Shown here piece after piece: positions 8,802-19,877 of a DNA stretch of 64,000 nucleotides. The translations under genes were made by a program, and so were the position numbers. The stretch's first letter is position 1, and the number at the start of each line of letters is the position of its first letter. The stretch is from Symbiodinium natans (taxonomy: Eukaryota; Sar; Dinophyceae; Suessiales; Symbiodiniaceae): NCBI GenBank assembly GCA_905221605.1, contig CAJNDS010000164.1, positions 141,001 through 205,000 of the forward strand, written 5' to 3'. Below the pieces are notes generated by a model. The model was not told the DNA's origin. It saw only the letters and a program-made list of their open reading frames with translations, and made no database searches.

Positions 8802-11669
8802 ATGGCTACTTCCAAGTCCAAGGTGAAGCTGAATCTGGCCACAGAGCCGTGTCCTTGGACAGCAGGGTGGGATGAGGACGCAGTTTAGGGCTTTAGGGTT
8901 TAGGGTTTAGGGTTTAGGGTTTCGGTTGTACCCCTAAAGGTTTTCTGTGGAATACTCCAAATATGGCCCTTATACTACCTTAAGGATCCTTAAAGAGGTT
9001 CCCCAAGACCCAGGGGTGCAACGTTAAGGGTCCACGGTACAACCCCTTGAGAAGCAGAGGAGCTTGATGGTAGGTTGCACCAGATCCAGAAATGGGATGT
9101 GGGGTCCTGTAAGGAAGGGAAATGGAGAAGGGTTCCTGAAACGGTGAACCCTTAGTAAAAGTGGAACCTAGGTTGTTGCTATTTTGGGACGTGTCTTTTG
9201 AACAACTGCCTCAAAAAAGCAAGCGCTTGCGAAAGTGAAGGAATGCGGCAGCTTTTCGCGCCAGCCCTGAGTTGTTTTTTCTGGAAATCCCCAAGCATAG
9301 TCGTAAATTAAGCGTCACATGCTTCTTCTGGGAAGCACCAATGAGCCACCTCGGCTTACGGCATAGGGTCCCCTTGCGCAGAGCCTTTAGAACTCTAGGG
9401 TTTAAGGTCTAGGGTGTAGGGCTGAGGGACACCTTTGTGTTGCAGCACAGGATAATCAGAACGTCCCCCTGAACCACCTTGACTCAGGCGTTCATAGACG
9501 CAAAATCATGGTCGATTCCCTGGATCCCCCTAGAAAGGAATGACAGTTACACTGCACGGGGCTCCTAGTGATAAACTACGGTATGTTGCAGAAGCAAAGG
9601 GTACTGGTATCTTTGTCTCTCTCCCTCTCTCTCCGTCTCTCCCTCTCGGGGACTTGGAGGTGCATGTGTAGTTACAAGTAGGGCTATAAGTATGGTAACT
9701 ATACTTGTGCCACTGAATATACTTCTAACCCTACTTATATCCATCCATGAACCTCCTAGTACGGACCGGGAGGCACTTTACCCACTACCCCGACGGCATG
9801 TTCAGCGACTACTGCCTCAACAAGCGCAAGGCTTGCGGAGAGCGCGATAGATATCGCTCGGGCGGGGGCCGGCTACGCAAACCTAAGCCCTGGAATTCCT
9901 ACTCAGAGGAGCCAAGCCGAAACCCCTTACGTCCCCAGCCCTGAACCTCTTAAAACTGCAAACCCAGACATTCCGGGAAGGATCCAGAAAACAGAACCCA
10001 AGCGAGACCCTTACATTAATCCTGGGTAAGTTGTAGAAGCCTTGTTGGAGATCCATTATTACCAGCATCCCCAAAAGGACACCCCGCACACATGCTCCCC
10101 AAAATTTAAATGAAACCTGTGTATTCAAATTAAGACCATAGTAAGAGAAATAGGTCGCGTACATAGACTGCCCTCCTACGTCTGAAACCTCCTCTCAATT
10201 CGTACCGCAAACCAGACGGGGGGTGGGGGGGGGTGCCGGGGGAGGGTTCGGAGGAGAGGGGGGGGGGGGGGGGGGGGGGGCCTTAAAGTGTATGTAAAGC
10301 CTCAAGTCCTTGAGAATCATGGTGCTGTTAGGGCTTTTGGGTCCCTTATAATAAGCCATGTCAAACCAAAAAGTTCCTGGCTTCCAATCTTGAGGGGAAG
10401 TTTCTGATGAGGACCCCAATGAGAAGAAGTACGACCTCTTCCTGGATCTCTATCGCAAGGGCTTCTGGGGGTCGGGAGCCCCGGCGAGGGTTCTGAGCTC
10501 CGAGTTACAGGCTGCAGCCAACCGCAGGGGTTTTGGGTTCAGGTTTTCGGGTTAGGGTTTAGGGTTTAGAGTTTAATTCTTACGCAGCTGAGGAACCCCA
10601 AGCCCAGAAGCCCTTGAAATCGGACTGCCAAAGATACCTAGAAGATGCAGCCTCGTTATTCTTGGGCTATTGGCGAATGTTGGGGAAGCCCCCTCAGCCC
10701 CAAGCCAAAACGCAGAACGCGAAACCCTAACCTTTAATACTCTAAACCCAAACCCTAGGCCCCTTTAACTTCGAGCCCTAAAACCCTAGACCCTAAAGCC
10801 ATGAACCCTGAACCCTAAACCCTAAACCCTAAACCCTAAACCCTAAACCCTAAACCCTAAACCCTAAACCCTAACCCTAAACCCCAAACCCCAAACCCTA
10901 AGCCGCAGCAGGTGGATCCAAGGAGAGACCAGCTCAGAGGGCGCTCTGGTGGAAACCTGAGAGGCCGTGCGGGGTGGTTTAGGGTTTAGGGTTTAGGGTT
11001 TAGGGTTTAGGGTTTAGGGTTTAGGGTTTAGGGTTTAGGCGGTTTAGGGTTTAGGGTTGAGGCGTTTAGGGGTTTAGGGGTTTGGGGGTTTGGGGGTTTG
11101 GGGGGTTTAGGGGTTTAGGGTTTAGATTACTAGTCTTTGTTTTGGGGGCTTTTTTCGGCAGATAGTAGTAGGGGGTTTGCCTTGAGGGTCTGGAGGGTTT
11201 CAGGGCCACATCAGAGCTGAGGCTTGGGATGTTCCCCCTTATTCTAACAGGCCTTAGTCGGGACTGCAGGGGGTACAATAATCCCTATTTCGGACTGTTA
11301 GTATGGGGAGGAACATCCGAAGCTGAGCCCCAAGCCTTGAACAAAAACAGGGGATTGGGGTTCAGGGTTTAGGCTTGGGATGTTCGCCCTTATACTAACA
11401 GTCCTTCTTAGGGATTGTAGTACCCTCTTCTATAATCCCTATTACGGACTGTTAGGAAAAGGGGGAGACTCCCAAGTTTAGGCTTTAGGGTTTGGGGGCG
11501 ACAAGGGGGTGTCTCACTTCCTGGGATTTGGGATGCTGGGCTTGTTGGACTCCCTGCCCTCCCTAAACCCTAAACACTATATCCTAAACCCTAAACCCTA
11601 ATGCGCTTCCAGCTGCTGACAGGTCTGGTGCTTTTCCCGGCATCGACACTGGCGCTTTTTGAGCAGTAG
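8802..11669 (+). CDS. Unknown multi-exon gene with start codon
   Basis: The start ATG is at 8802 (MATSKSKVKLNLATEPCPWT, then AGWDEDA). Exon 8802-8883 joins 9446-9541 (QDNQNVPLNHLDSGVHRRKI) in phase. Further exons are 9736-~9850 (RTGRHFTHYPDGMFSDYCLN, after a family C element), 10401-10529 (SDEDPNEKKYDLFLDLYRKG) and 10588-~10720 (EEPQAQKPLKSDCQRYLEDA, then SLFLGYWRML). Exon 10909-10973 and the last exon 11613-11669 (LLTGLVLFPASTLALFEQ, TAG) follow. The 58-nt intron 10530-10587 is GT-AG, keeps frame (ANRR-A-EEPQ) and consists largely of TTTAGGG-like sequence. No domain was recognised. 9860-10400 holds little coding sequence plus a poly-G run at 10260-10280. Confidence 0.5.
10806..11120. repeat. 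Inverted telomere-type arrays flanking one exon
   Basis: CCCTAAA units (10806-10898) run to AGCCGCAG, then exon 10909-10973, then TTTAGGG units from 10977 to about 11120. The arrangement is the same as at 790-1128. Confidence 0.85.
11226..11470 (+). repeat. Two hairpin elements of family M1 in tandem
   Basis: GGGATGTTCCCCCTTATTCT...GTATGGGGAGGAACATC (11226-11315) is followed by GGGATGTTCGCCCTTATACT...TTAGGAAAAGGGGGAGA (11372-11470). Both contain the core AGGGATTGTAGTACCC or a relative. Both lie between the exon at 10909-10973 and the exon at 11613. Confidence 0.7.
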
Positions 11670-11847
11670 CTTGCATGATGCCGTGCCTGCGCAAAGTGGA
11701 AGCTGATTCATGAGCTAAACCCTAAACCCTAAAGCCCAGAGGTACCCGTTTTCCCTTTTGGAGGGGTTCAAGGTTCCCTTGTAGCGTAACCAACCCAAAA
11801 ATTGGAACCCTTTACTATAGTTTGGTTACTGGGCTACCAAGTTCAGG

Positions 11848-12300
11848 GCCACGAGATGTGTATTGAATCCCGCAGATTCTCGTGTGGATCCATGTCATTG
11901 GGGTGCTTGTCTCGTTGTTGTAGGTTTAGGGTGTAGGGTTTAGGGTGTAGGGTTGAGGGTTTACGCGGAGTGGGGTGCTAGCAGGGGTATCCCACCCCCA
12001 CGGGGGAGTCGTCACACGGTCTTGACGTGCATGCTGCACGCCCGACACTCGAACCCCCTCAGGAAGCATCGGGGGTGCAGATGCTGCTCTTCGTTGGATT
12101 GCTGGAAGCTTCCACTTACCGTCTGTTGCATGATTGCACCGCATAGCCGGAGCAAATTCAAGGATCATTGCGCTTTGCCCGAACTTCCTTCGGGACATTC
12201 GGAGCCTGCACGATCATGACTGCTCATGCCAGCTCTTGCGTTCATGCCATCGAATGCGCCCAACGGAAACCTGCGAGAAGCTGCGCTGAGAATCACAGTC
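11848..12300 (+). other. Possible exons, weak support
   Basis: A family F hairpin ends at 11847 (GGGCTACCAAG). After it, 11848-11922 is open (GHEMCIESRRFSCGSM in one frame) and ends in GT at a TTTAGGG tract. 11950-12219 is open in one plus frame for 88 codons, but neither composition nor border is convincing. I see no recognisable protein. Confidence 0.25.
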
Positions 12301-12455
12301 ATGGGGAGCTCCCGTAGTAGCCCTAAACCCTAAACCCTAAACCCTAAACCCCCTAAACCCCCTAAACCCCCTAAACCCCCTAAACCCGTAAACCCCTAAA
12401 CCCCTAAACCCTAAACCCTAAACCCTAAACCAGGGCTTGGAGCCGGGCTCTTTAG

Positions 12456-14363
12456 ATGGAGACCTCTCCGGACTTGAGTGGAAGCCCCGCCAAGCGGAAG
12501 CTTCCGACGACAGCAAAGCAGAGCGAAGCTGAGGTGTGGGGGGGGCATTTAGGGTTTAGGGTTTAGGGTTTAGGGTTTACGCAGGAGCCTACATGATTAC
12601 CAACGTTACAACCCCCCCCCGAAAAAAAACATACATGATACAAACTGCCCGAAATATCCGTTCGACCCCCATCATCCCTACATACTTTGAGCATAAATCC
12701 CTACACATTCGAATGAAGTAGGCTAAGCCCTAAACCCTAAACCCTAAAGCCTGAACCCTAAGCCCAATTATGCGCAAAGCACTGGAGCCCACTGCATGCA
12801 GACTCAGAGGGCTTCACCATCATGTCAAGAACCCAGAGAATAAGAACCCCCATTTATGGGTTTAGGGTTTGGGGGTCTAGGACTTCCGGTTTAGGGTGTG
12901 GGGTTTAGGTTTTGGGGTTCAGGGTTTGGGGTTTGGGGTTTGGGATCTGCCGTATGTCATAGTGGAGAGTCCAAGGTGCGTTGCGTTCCTACAGGGGGTA
13001 GTATACTCTCCGAGACACTGGAATGCCCCTGCACCGTCTGGCCGCCGGTTTGCTGTCGATCTTTGCGAGATGGCAGTGTTTGTGTGTGAAGGGGGTCGGA
13101 AGGGGCTGAGGCAACGCCTCCCCGTTTGCCCCCCCGCAACACACCGGCAGGAGGAAGGCCACAGGATCGTGTATAGACTCCCTGAAGCCCTAAAAACCCT
13201 ACCAAGCCTGGGCCAGAGAAGCTCATAAGATGAAGCACTGAGAGCCCGCTCATGCTGCGTGACTCGCTGGCAGTGTGCTGGTCGGGAAGACACTAGCACA
13301 ACCCCAAACTTTCAGGAGATGCTTGAGGCCTTCTGCCTGCTCTGCAATGCCCAAAGCAGCCTCGGACTTACTGTCAGGTGCGGTGTGGTCAAGGCCACGG
13401 GCGGCTGCCACGCCTAGTCTTGCACAGCCTAGCTCCTGCCGACATTGAACAAACTGGTCCTTCTTTTTGGGTCTCTGCACTCGAATGTCTCTCCAAAGCG
13501 GCCCATCATTGGGGTCGGACCCCCCACATGTATGCGATCTTCTTCCGCTTCTGGCGCACGGGACCCCTGAAAAACCGGCCTCGGCCACAGGCCCCAGACA
13601 TCTTCACCCATTCTAAACAAATGGGTGCCTAGGGTTTAGGGTTTAGGGTTTAGGGTTTAGGGTTTAGGGGTTAGGGTATTACCATGCAAAGCCGACTGTC
13701 CCAGTGTGGATGCCCGCAGCCGCCACCCTGCACCGAATTGCAGCAGTTGTCTGTCCGCATAGCTGCGTTGCTGTTAAGCTCAACTCAAGTTGCCAGAAGA
13801 GGGTTTGGTACGGGCATCGAGCTTGTGGAATTAGTGTAGCCACCGGAATAGGGAGACATAGTGGCCAATGTGGTTGCCTCTGTCTGGCGTTCTTAAATTA
13901 AGTTCCTTAACAGCAACCAAGATGTTCACCTGGCACCCTGCCGCCTCTCGAGACCTCTACACCCGCTTCTGACAAAACTAGGCCCCTGTCAGGTGTTGTC
14001 TTGTAGTTCCAGATAGGGCCCAAGGGGGTATGAAAAATATAGTTTTTTCTTCACAATGGTTCTGACTCTAAGGGGAGTAGGGGTTCAGGGTCTTTGTGGG
14101 CGAAGCTCATGCGAGGTGCCGACGCTGAGCGTCGGGCTACCTTTGTGCGCTACTCGAATTGCCCTTGGAGCTGGCGAAAAGGTCTCAATGCCCAATGCCT
14201 GTGTCCAACCCTCTCCGCCCTACACCGAAAGCTCGGACCTTGGGACATGTTGCGTTTTCCGTGTTGGGTCTTAAGAGGATCTTATTTGAGATTGTTCAAA
14301 GTGTTTTCAGAGAACCTAGAGATCTAACGTGCGGCAGAGTTCTGAGCACTCTCCTCGCCGAAG
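12456..14363 (+). CDS. Unknown gene, N-terminal exon and internal exons
   Basis: ATG at 12456 follows CTTTAG and opens [20 protein letters not shown], with a GT donor after 12533. Exon pair 13705-13766 and 13914-13992 joins in frame across a GT-AG element of family E. It reads [13 protein letters not shown] | [18 protein letters not shown] and ends at another GT. Exon ~14102-14235 precedes a family A element (14236-14319), and a short exon at 14320-14363 ([17 protein letters not shown]) follows. 12980-13225 is open in several frames. These exons may belong to the PDX2 transcript that follows, but I could not find its conserved N-terminal motifs (GES, GTCAG) here. Confidence 0.4.
13767..13913 (+). 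repeat. Introner family E (GTTGCTGTTAAG inverted repeat)
   Basis: The element begins GTTGCTGTTAAG and ends CTTAAATTAAGTTCCTTAACAG, so the terminal repeats themselves give the GT donor and AG acceptor. Removing exactly 13767-13913 keeps an open frame. A second copy lies at about 16700-16790 within PDX2. Confidence 0.75.
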
Positions 14364-14377
14364 TACCATGCGCAAAT

Positions 14378-14560
14378 CATATACATTTATATATATATAT
14401 ATATACACACACACATGCAGATACACATGTACTACATATACATATATATATATATATGCATATGCATATGCATATGTATATATATATATATGTATATAAA
14501 TATATATGTATATATATATATATGTATGTATATGTATATGTATATATACACCCATATCTA
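14378..14560. repeat. TA/CATA-rich microsatellite
   Basis: TATATA, TATGCA and ACACAC mixtures occupy the intron just before the first recognised PDX2 exon. They give Tyr/Ile-only frames that are not genes. Similar tracts lie at 26083-26165, 31413-31433, 31629-31653, 42058-42110 and 45238-45272. Confidence 0.9.
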
Positions 14561-14591
14561 CATATTGAAGCGGTCGTGTGAGCCTTGGCAG

Positions 14592-17312
14592 TCTTCATCC
14601 GCGCCCCCGCCATCCTCCGCACCGGCGAAGGCGTACGCGAGCTGGCAAGGGCGCCTTGGATGCGGCTCAATTACAGGGTTTAGGGGCTTCGGGTTGTGGG
14701 TTTTAGGTGGGGTTTTAGGGTTTGGGGGGTCTTTGGGGGTTTGAAGTTTGAGAGTTTTTTGGGGTTTCAGAGTTTTAGGGTTTAGGGTTTAGGCAAGCTG
14801 GGTGTTTTTTCTGGGACACCTCCGTCTTTGATCCTCACAGCTGAGCCAGAACCCTCTGAGGCAGTCTGCATCTACAGAGTTTTCCAGCGACCCCCCTTGG
14901 AGGTTTGTGTGTCATGGATGGCGTTCACACATCTGAGCCTCCTCGAACTCACAAAGCATTTTGTTGCCCCTACCAGCAACCACATTCAAGGGCATGGAAG
15001 TATGTCAAAGTGTGTCATTCAACATCATGGACACCTAGCCGCAGCAACTCGAATAGCAAGAGTAGTCAGCATAGCAACTTGGGATGTCCCCCCTTATACT
15101 AACGGTCCTGAATAGGGATTATAGAAGGGGGGGTACTGTAGTCCCTCTTTAGGAGCTGTTAGTATAAGGGTCAACATCCACAAAGCAACTTGCATAAGAA
15201 GCAGCAAGAAAGCCATGGCAACCCAGGTGACGCATCCCACGGCTACTGGCCCGACCCTTAAGTTGCCAGGGGGAAAGGGAGTAGGTTTAGGGTTTAGGGC
15301 TTAGGGTTCAGGGTTTAAGATCCAGGGTTTAGGGTAGGCCCTTGGGATATCTTATGTTTCCCGTTATTGGGCTTAAGAGGATCCGATTCAAGAATATCTT
15401 TCAGAGGGTTCAAGGGGCCAATATACGCCTGTGCTTGCGGCGGAAGAGCCTTTGAGCCCAGAATCGGGGTCGGAATGATGACTCGTAGAAGTCCCTTATG
15501 GTCCCTATGTAAGTATACTATAATAACCGCTGCCAGGGTTTACAGGGGGTAGGGGTTTTACACACCCCAAACCACAAACCCCAAACCCCAAACCCTAAAC
15601 CCTAAACCCTGAACCCTATGAAAACCCCACTCTCAGGGTTCAGGGTTTAAAGTATCCCTCCAAAAGGAGACAAGAAGGGTGTCATCGTGGCGGCCGAGTC
15701 CGAGCGGCTGTCTCAGGAATCCGGGCGCAGAGATGAGACACAATGTGTGACACAGAGGGTTTAGGGTTTAGGGTTTAGAGTTTAGGGTTTAGGGTTTAGG
15801 GTTGAGGGTTAGGGTTTAGGGTTGAGGGTTAGGGTTTAGGCTTAGGGTTTAGGGTTTAGGGTTTAGGGTTGAGAGGGTTTAGGGTTTAGGGTTTAGGGGC
15901 GAGGTTCGCTTCATAAAGTAGCCCTAAACCCTAAACCCTAAACCCCAAACCCCAAACCCGAAACCCGAAACCCTAAACCCTAAACCCTAAACCCTAAACC
16001 CTAAATCCAACAACGGGCACCCGTACTCTGATATGGTGGGCTACCAAGAAATGTGACACAGGCAGACGGCTGATGTACTTGTTTTCTTCCTTGGCTTCTC
16101 AGCTCCTATGCTACCAAGAGTCTCAACTCGGGTAGGCCCTTTTTGGGGTTTAGGGCTTAGGGTTCAGGGTTTAGAGTTTAGGGTTTAGGGTTCAGGGTTA
16201 GGGTTTATTCTTTCCTGGGGTTTCTTCAACGGGTAGGTATCGGAAGCACCAAGGTAGTGAAGATGCACCAAGGAACCGAAGCTATTTCCTACAAATAGGG
16301 GAACCACTGATACAACCCAAACTATGACAGTCCTACTTGATGGAACCCAAGTCCTCACTATCAACTGGGTCTCTTTTGTTCGCATAGCTGACATTGTGTT
16401 TTGCATGTACGGTCAAGGGCGGTCAAGGGCGGTGTCGTTGTAAAGGAGAGTCTACCCTATTGCGGGTAAAACCATACGGCTATCGCACCGGACATACCCA
16501 CATCAGTGTTTTCCAAACATTCCTAGCCACCCCTCTCACCCCCCGTCCGTCCCCCCCCCCCCCCCCCACCCCCTCCCCTCCCCAGCCACCTTTCTGACTG
16601 AGTCAGCTGCTGGTGACTACGTTCCACCCGGAACTGTCCCACGACCCTCGCAGGGGCCCCAGAATGCGTTGTCTATGACCCACAACGCCGTGACTCGTCG
16701 TCTGCGGTTGCTGTTAAAGAACTTCAGCTAAGACACCATGATATGGGTACGGTTACTCAGCTTAAGTTCCTTAACCGCAACCCACTAGCCAAAAAGTGTG
16801 TGAGATAGATCAGAGTTTTTCAGCTTCATGTGTACCGAGTCTTCTCTGCACCACGCCCGGCAGCCCGTTGTTAACAGATCCATGTCACAGCTCTATCCTC
16901 TCCAACCAAGGCAAGCCATTTCTTAGGTGCTGAGTTTCTGGGCTATCTACCTTGGACCCCTACAGCTGTACCCTTGAGCTTGGGGACCCTCTTCGGGGTC
17001 CGAGTACGACTCACTTGGTTTTATATATATATATATATATATAACCTCCCTTAACCCTTAAAGGTGAACCCCCTTTGTCCTGCAGGAATACTCAGCCGGT
17101 GCCTACAGCCTAAACCCTCTGAGCGACTAGACGGGACCACAGAAGCATCTAACCCTCAGCCCGAAGCCCTAAACCCCAACCCCAAAATCGTGCTAGGACT
17201 CCCTCAATACTTCCTGAGTATTCCCTGAGTAGTCCCTGAAAGCGGTTCAGGGCATGCACCGGCCACAGGCATCCATCAGTACTTCGTCGAGAAGTTCGTG
17301 CTGAAATCCTGA
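14592..17312 (+). CDS. PDX2: Pyridoxal 5'-phosphate synthase glutaminase subunit, C-terminal half
   Basis: Four exons join into the C-terminal half of PdxT/PDX2, the class-I glutaminase that feeds ammonia to PDX1 in vitamin B6 synthesis. Exon 14592-~14675 reads [20 protein letters not shown] (family motif FIRAP). Exon 15667-15707 reads [13 protein letters not shown]. Exon 16607-16652 reads [15 protein letters not shown] (the FHPEL motif holding the catalytic His and Glu). Exon 17269-17312 reads [13 protein letters not shown] and stops at TGA 17310. Borders are irregular (A|GG...AG|G, CGG|CTG). The introns contain TTTAGGG tracts, a family A element (15343-15421), family D (15472-15530), family E and an AT microsatellite. 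The N-terminal half with the catalytic Cys (GTCAG) was not found, so this may be a partial copy or have exons I could not recognise. Confidence 0.85.
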
Positions 17313-17337
17313 CTCAACGTTCCAAGAGCCTTCGGCG

Positions 17338-18551
17338 ATGGGACGTAAGAGGGTCCCAGCCAGGATCCCTGGCCCAATCTGTGTCCGACATGGTTTAGGG
17401 TTTAGGGTTTAGGGTTTAGGGTTTAGGGTTTAGGGTTTAGGGTTTAGGGTTACTCCTTGCACATGGGCCAAGAGACCATGGTCTGGCTTTTCCCGTGCGC
17501 AGAAAGTTCTGTCAGTGCAGCTTAAACATAGGGTGTCTTCGTATTTGGGCAGAGGTCGTACCTGGAGGCTCAGCCACCCTACTTCTTCCCAATTCTCGGG
17601 TAAAAAGCACTCCCAGCAATACGATCCCTAAAGCCCTAAACACTAAACCCTAAACCCTAAACCCTGAACCCTAAAGCCTAAAACCCCTAAACAAAACCCA
17701 CCCTGAACCCTTTTGCTGCTCATGGCCAGGGCTCCTGTGAGCGGTTGCCCTGTCTCATCTGCCGTTGCACGCACGTGGGGCGTTTCCCAAGTGCATGTAG
17801 CTCCATGGATCTTGGTTGAGGGGTTATGGTTTAGGGTTTTTGGGGTTTATAGGGTTTAGGGTTTCGGGACCATACTCAGAATCTCTGGATGATTCGTACA
17901 CAGCATTCCTTCATGAAGCCTTTATGAACGATCTGGGGTGCGGGAGTCGGTCGGTTGTGAACAGATTTCTTGCACCGCGCCAGTCGGTTTAAGAGAAATG
18001 CTCCCATTGATCCAGGTGTCATGACCGTATGTTGTTGTACTATCGTATTCTTAGATTGCTGTATGTCAATGCTATTCTGCTCTTCTAGTCTTATAGTCTT
18101 ATACCAATATAATTTTGTCTCACTGGGGAATTGGGTGCCTTATATCCCCTTATATATACCCCTTAAGGGATCACGTAGGGTATCTCATTCCCTCATCCCC
18201 TACTTGGAACCAGTAAGTACAAAGGTTACAGATTTTGAAAGTCGGTTCGGGTCGAGACCCTGGCACCTTCCACGCAGCTACCATGCACTCAATCACATTT
18301 TCCGCCAAAACCAATCCGGCTTGGGTGTCTGCGGATGCGCTTAGGGTTTAGGGTTTAGGGTTTGGGGTTTAGGCTTTAGGGTTTGGGGTTAGGGTTTAGG
18401 GTTTAGGGCTTAGGGTTTAGGGTTTAGGGGGATGCGTTTGGGTTCGTGGGGTTTAGGCATGCCGAAATATCCATACGAGAAGAACGTAACGAGCCAGGAG
18501 GCGTTTTGGAATAAGATTGCCCCCTTAAAATCGTACGCTAGCGAGGCGTGA
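17338..18551 (+). CDS. Complete six-exon gene of unknown function
   Basis: The ATG at 17338 lies 25 nt after the PDX2 stop. Exons: 17338-17392 (MGRKRVPARIPGPICVRH); 17503-17599 (KFCQCSLNIGCLRIWAEVVP, donor GTAAAA); 17730-17814 (GSCERLPCLICRCTHVGRFP, GT donor). Then 17880-17986 (ESLDDSYTAFLHEAFMNDLG); 18232-18340 (FESRFGSRPWHLPRSYHALN); 18457-18551 (MPKYPYEKNVTSQEAFWNKI, stop TGA 18549). Phases agree across nearly every junction. The first half is rich in paired Cys (zinc binding likely). Introns 1 and 5 are mostly TTTAGGG units; intron 4 holds a family G element. No family was recognised. The short spacing to PDX2 fits the head-to-tail gene tandems of dinoflagellates. Confidence 0.65.
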
Positions 18552-19110
18552 ATAGCAACCCTCCCCATAAGGTTGGGTATCTGTGATATTGATACCCATT
18601 TTCCGTGACACCCATTTTCGCGTGGCTCAGACCGAAAGGAGGCGTGGGGCGTTTGATATCGTGGTCTTTGTCCAGAGTTTCTAGAGGGGTCAAGGTTCCC
18701 TTATGAAGTGACCAACCCAAAAAAGGGTGCCCTTATTATAAGGGCAAGAACTGATGGGCAGCCATAGAATATCCTTGAGCAGAAGGTGACCCTCCAGGTT
18801 AATGCCTAGCTTGGCTGTCAGGCATGTCAAGAAACCTATGAAGCGTTCGTCGTTTTGGATGGCTTGTTGCCGGCATAGAGGCTGGAAGACGTCCGCACAG
18901 GGTTGGAGGAGCTGGATGATCTTCTTGACCATTCGTTGCCAATGGTATATCTCCCTATACTCCAAAAAGCACGCGGGGCCACGTGATTCTGTTGTTGCCA
19001 GCCCATGTTGGGCAATCTTCTGGTATCTCCACCACTGATGGAAACGGCCCACCCTCGGCCGTTTGGCCCGCCCCTTCGCGCTCCAACGTGGCTTGGAAAA
19101 GCAGACCCGC
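18538..19110. other. Region open on both strands, coding strand unresolved
   Basis: On the minus strand, ~19108-18752 is open for about 118 codons (ACFLEYREIYHWQRMVKKII, then QLLQPCADVFQPLC). It joins 18680-18538 (LDKDHDIKRPTPPFGLSHAK, stop) in phase across a 71-nt GT-AG intron that is a family F element. On the plus strand, exons RVAQTERRRGAFDIVVFVQ (18620-18675) and NILEQKVTLQVNA (ending TAG 18801) also join in phase, and RLEDVRTGLEELDDLLDH is open further on. If the minus model is right, its stop would overlap the plus gene ending at 18551 by 14 nt. I cannot choose from sequence alone. Confidence 0.4.
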
Positions 19111-19482
19111 AGGGTTTAATCTCTTCCCCGTAATATTAAACCCCCCCTACCGTTAGATTGCAGTATATTTTTGTGGGGGGGGGGGGGGGTGGGGGATTTA
19201 TTATTAGGGGAACGGTTTAGGGGTCTTAGGCATTGTCAGAATGGGTGCTTAGTTTAAGCCCCCGCTCGTTCGGCCGACAGGTTTGGCAGGAGCTGTCGTT
19301 TGTGAGCATGAATGCTTGAGTATGCCCCATGGGGTCCCATGTGAGGTTGCTTTGGGTGAGTTACATATTCGAGGGGTTTGCACAGGTACAGAAGACCCAC
19401 AACCCATGCTTCGAACCTATGAAAACACTTACATTGCTGTCACAAGATGAGTCTTGAACACTGGGGACACATTTCCTTAAAA

Positions 19483-19797
19483 ACCCTAAACCCTAAACCC
19501 TAAACCCTAAACGCTAAACCCTAAACCCTAAACCCTAAACCCTAAACCCTAAACCCTAAACCCTAAACCCTAAACCCTAAACCCTAAACCCTAAACCCTA
19601 AACCCTAAACCCTAAACCCAAACCCTGGCGTTTGAAGCAAGAGGGAGAGCCTGGCAGCCAGGTCATCCCGCAGTCACGCGCTCTTCATTTTGCGGATCAC
19701 GTTCCCCATCAAGGACCAGGGTTTGGGGTTTAGGGTTTAGGGTTTAGGGTTTAGGGTTTAGGGTTTAGGGTTTAGGGTTTAGGGTTTAGGGTTTAGA
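19483..19797. repeat. Inverted telomere-type arrays around a ~90-nt island
   Basis: CCCTAAA units run almost without error from 19483 to 19626. A 92-nt non-repeat island follows at 19627-19718. Then TTTAGGG units run to 19797. The island is open in all three plus frames and on the minus strand, so its strand is unclear. The rest of 19110-19480 shows nothing I recognise. Confidence 0.9.
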
Positions 19798-19877
19798 GTG
19801 TCGGGGGGTTATAAGTACCCCACAGAGCCCTCAAGAGGGTTTAGGGTTAAGGGGCTTACACCTCCTCTTGAACTCAG

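Noticed and set aside
14316-14744. Tyr/Ile-rich small proteins
   Set aside because: Translations of the TA microsatellite; the same applies at 26005-26190, 38232-38589, 39664-40059 and 41770-42117.
15667-15710. CRISPR, tRNA or rRNA genes anywhere in the window
   Set aside because: No regular spacer array, cloverleaf or rRNA-like stretch was recognised on reading both strands; a covariance-model search would be decisive.
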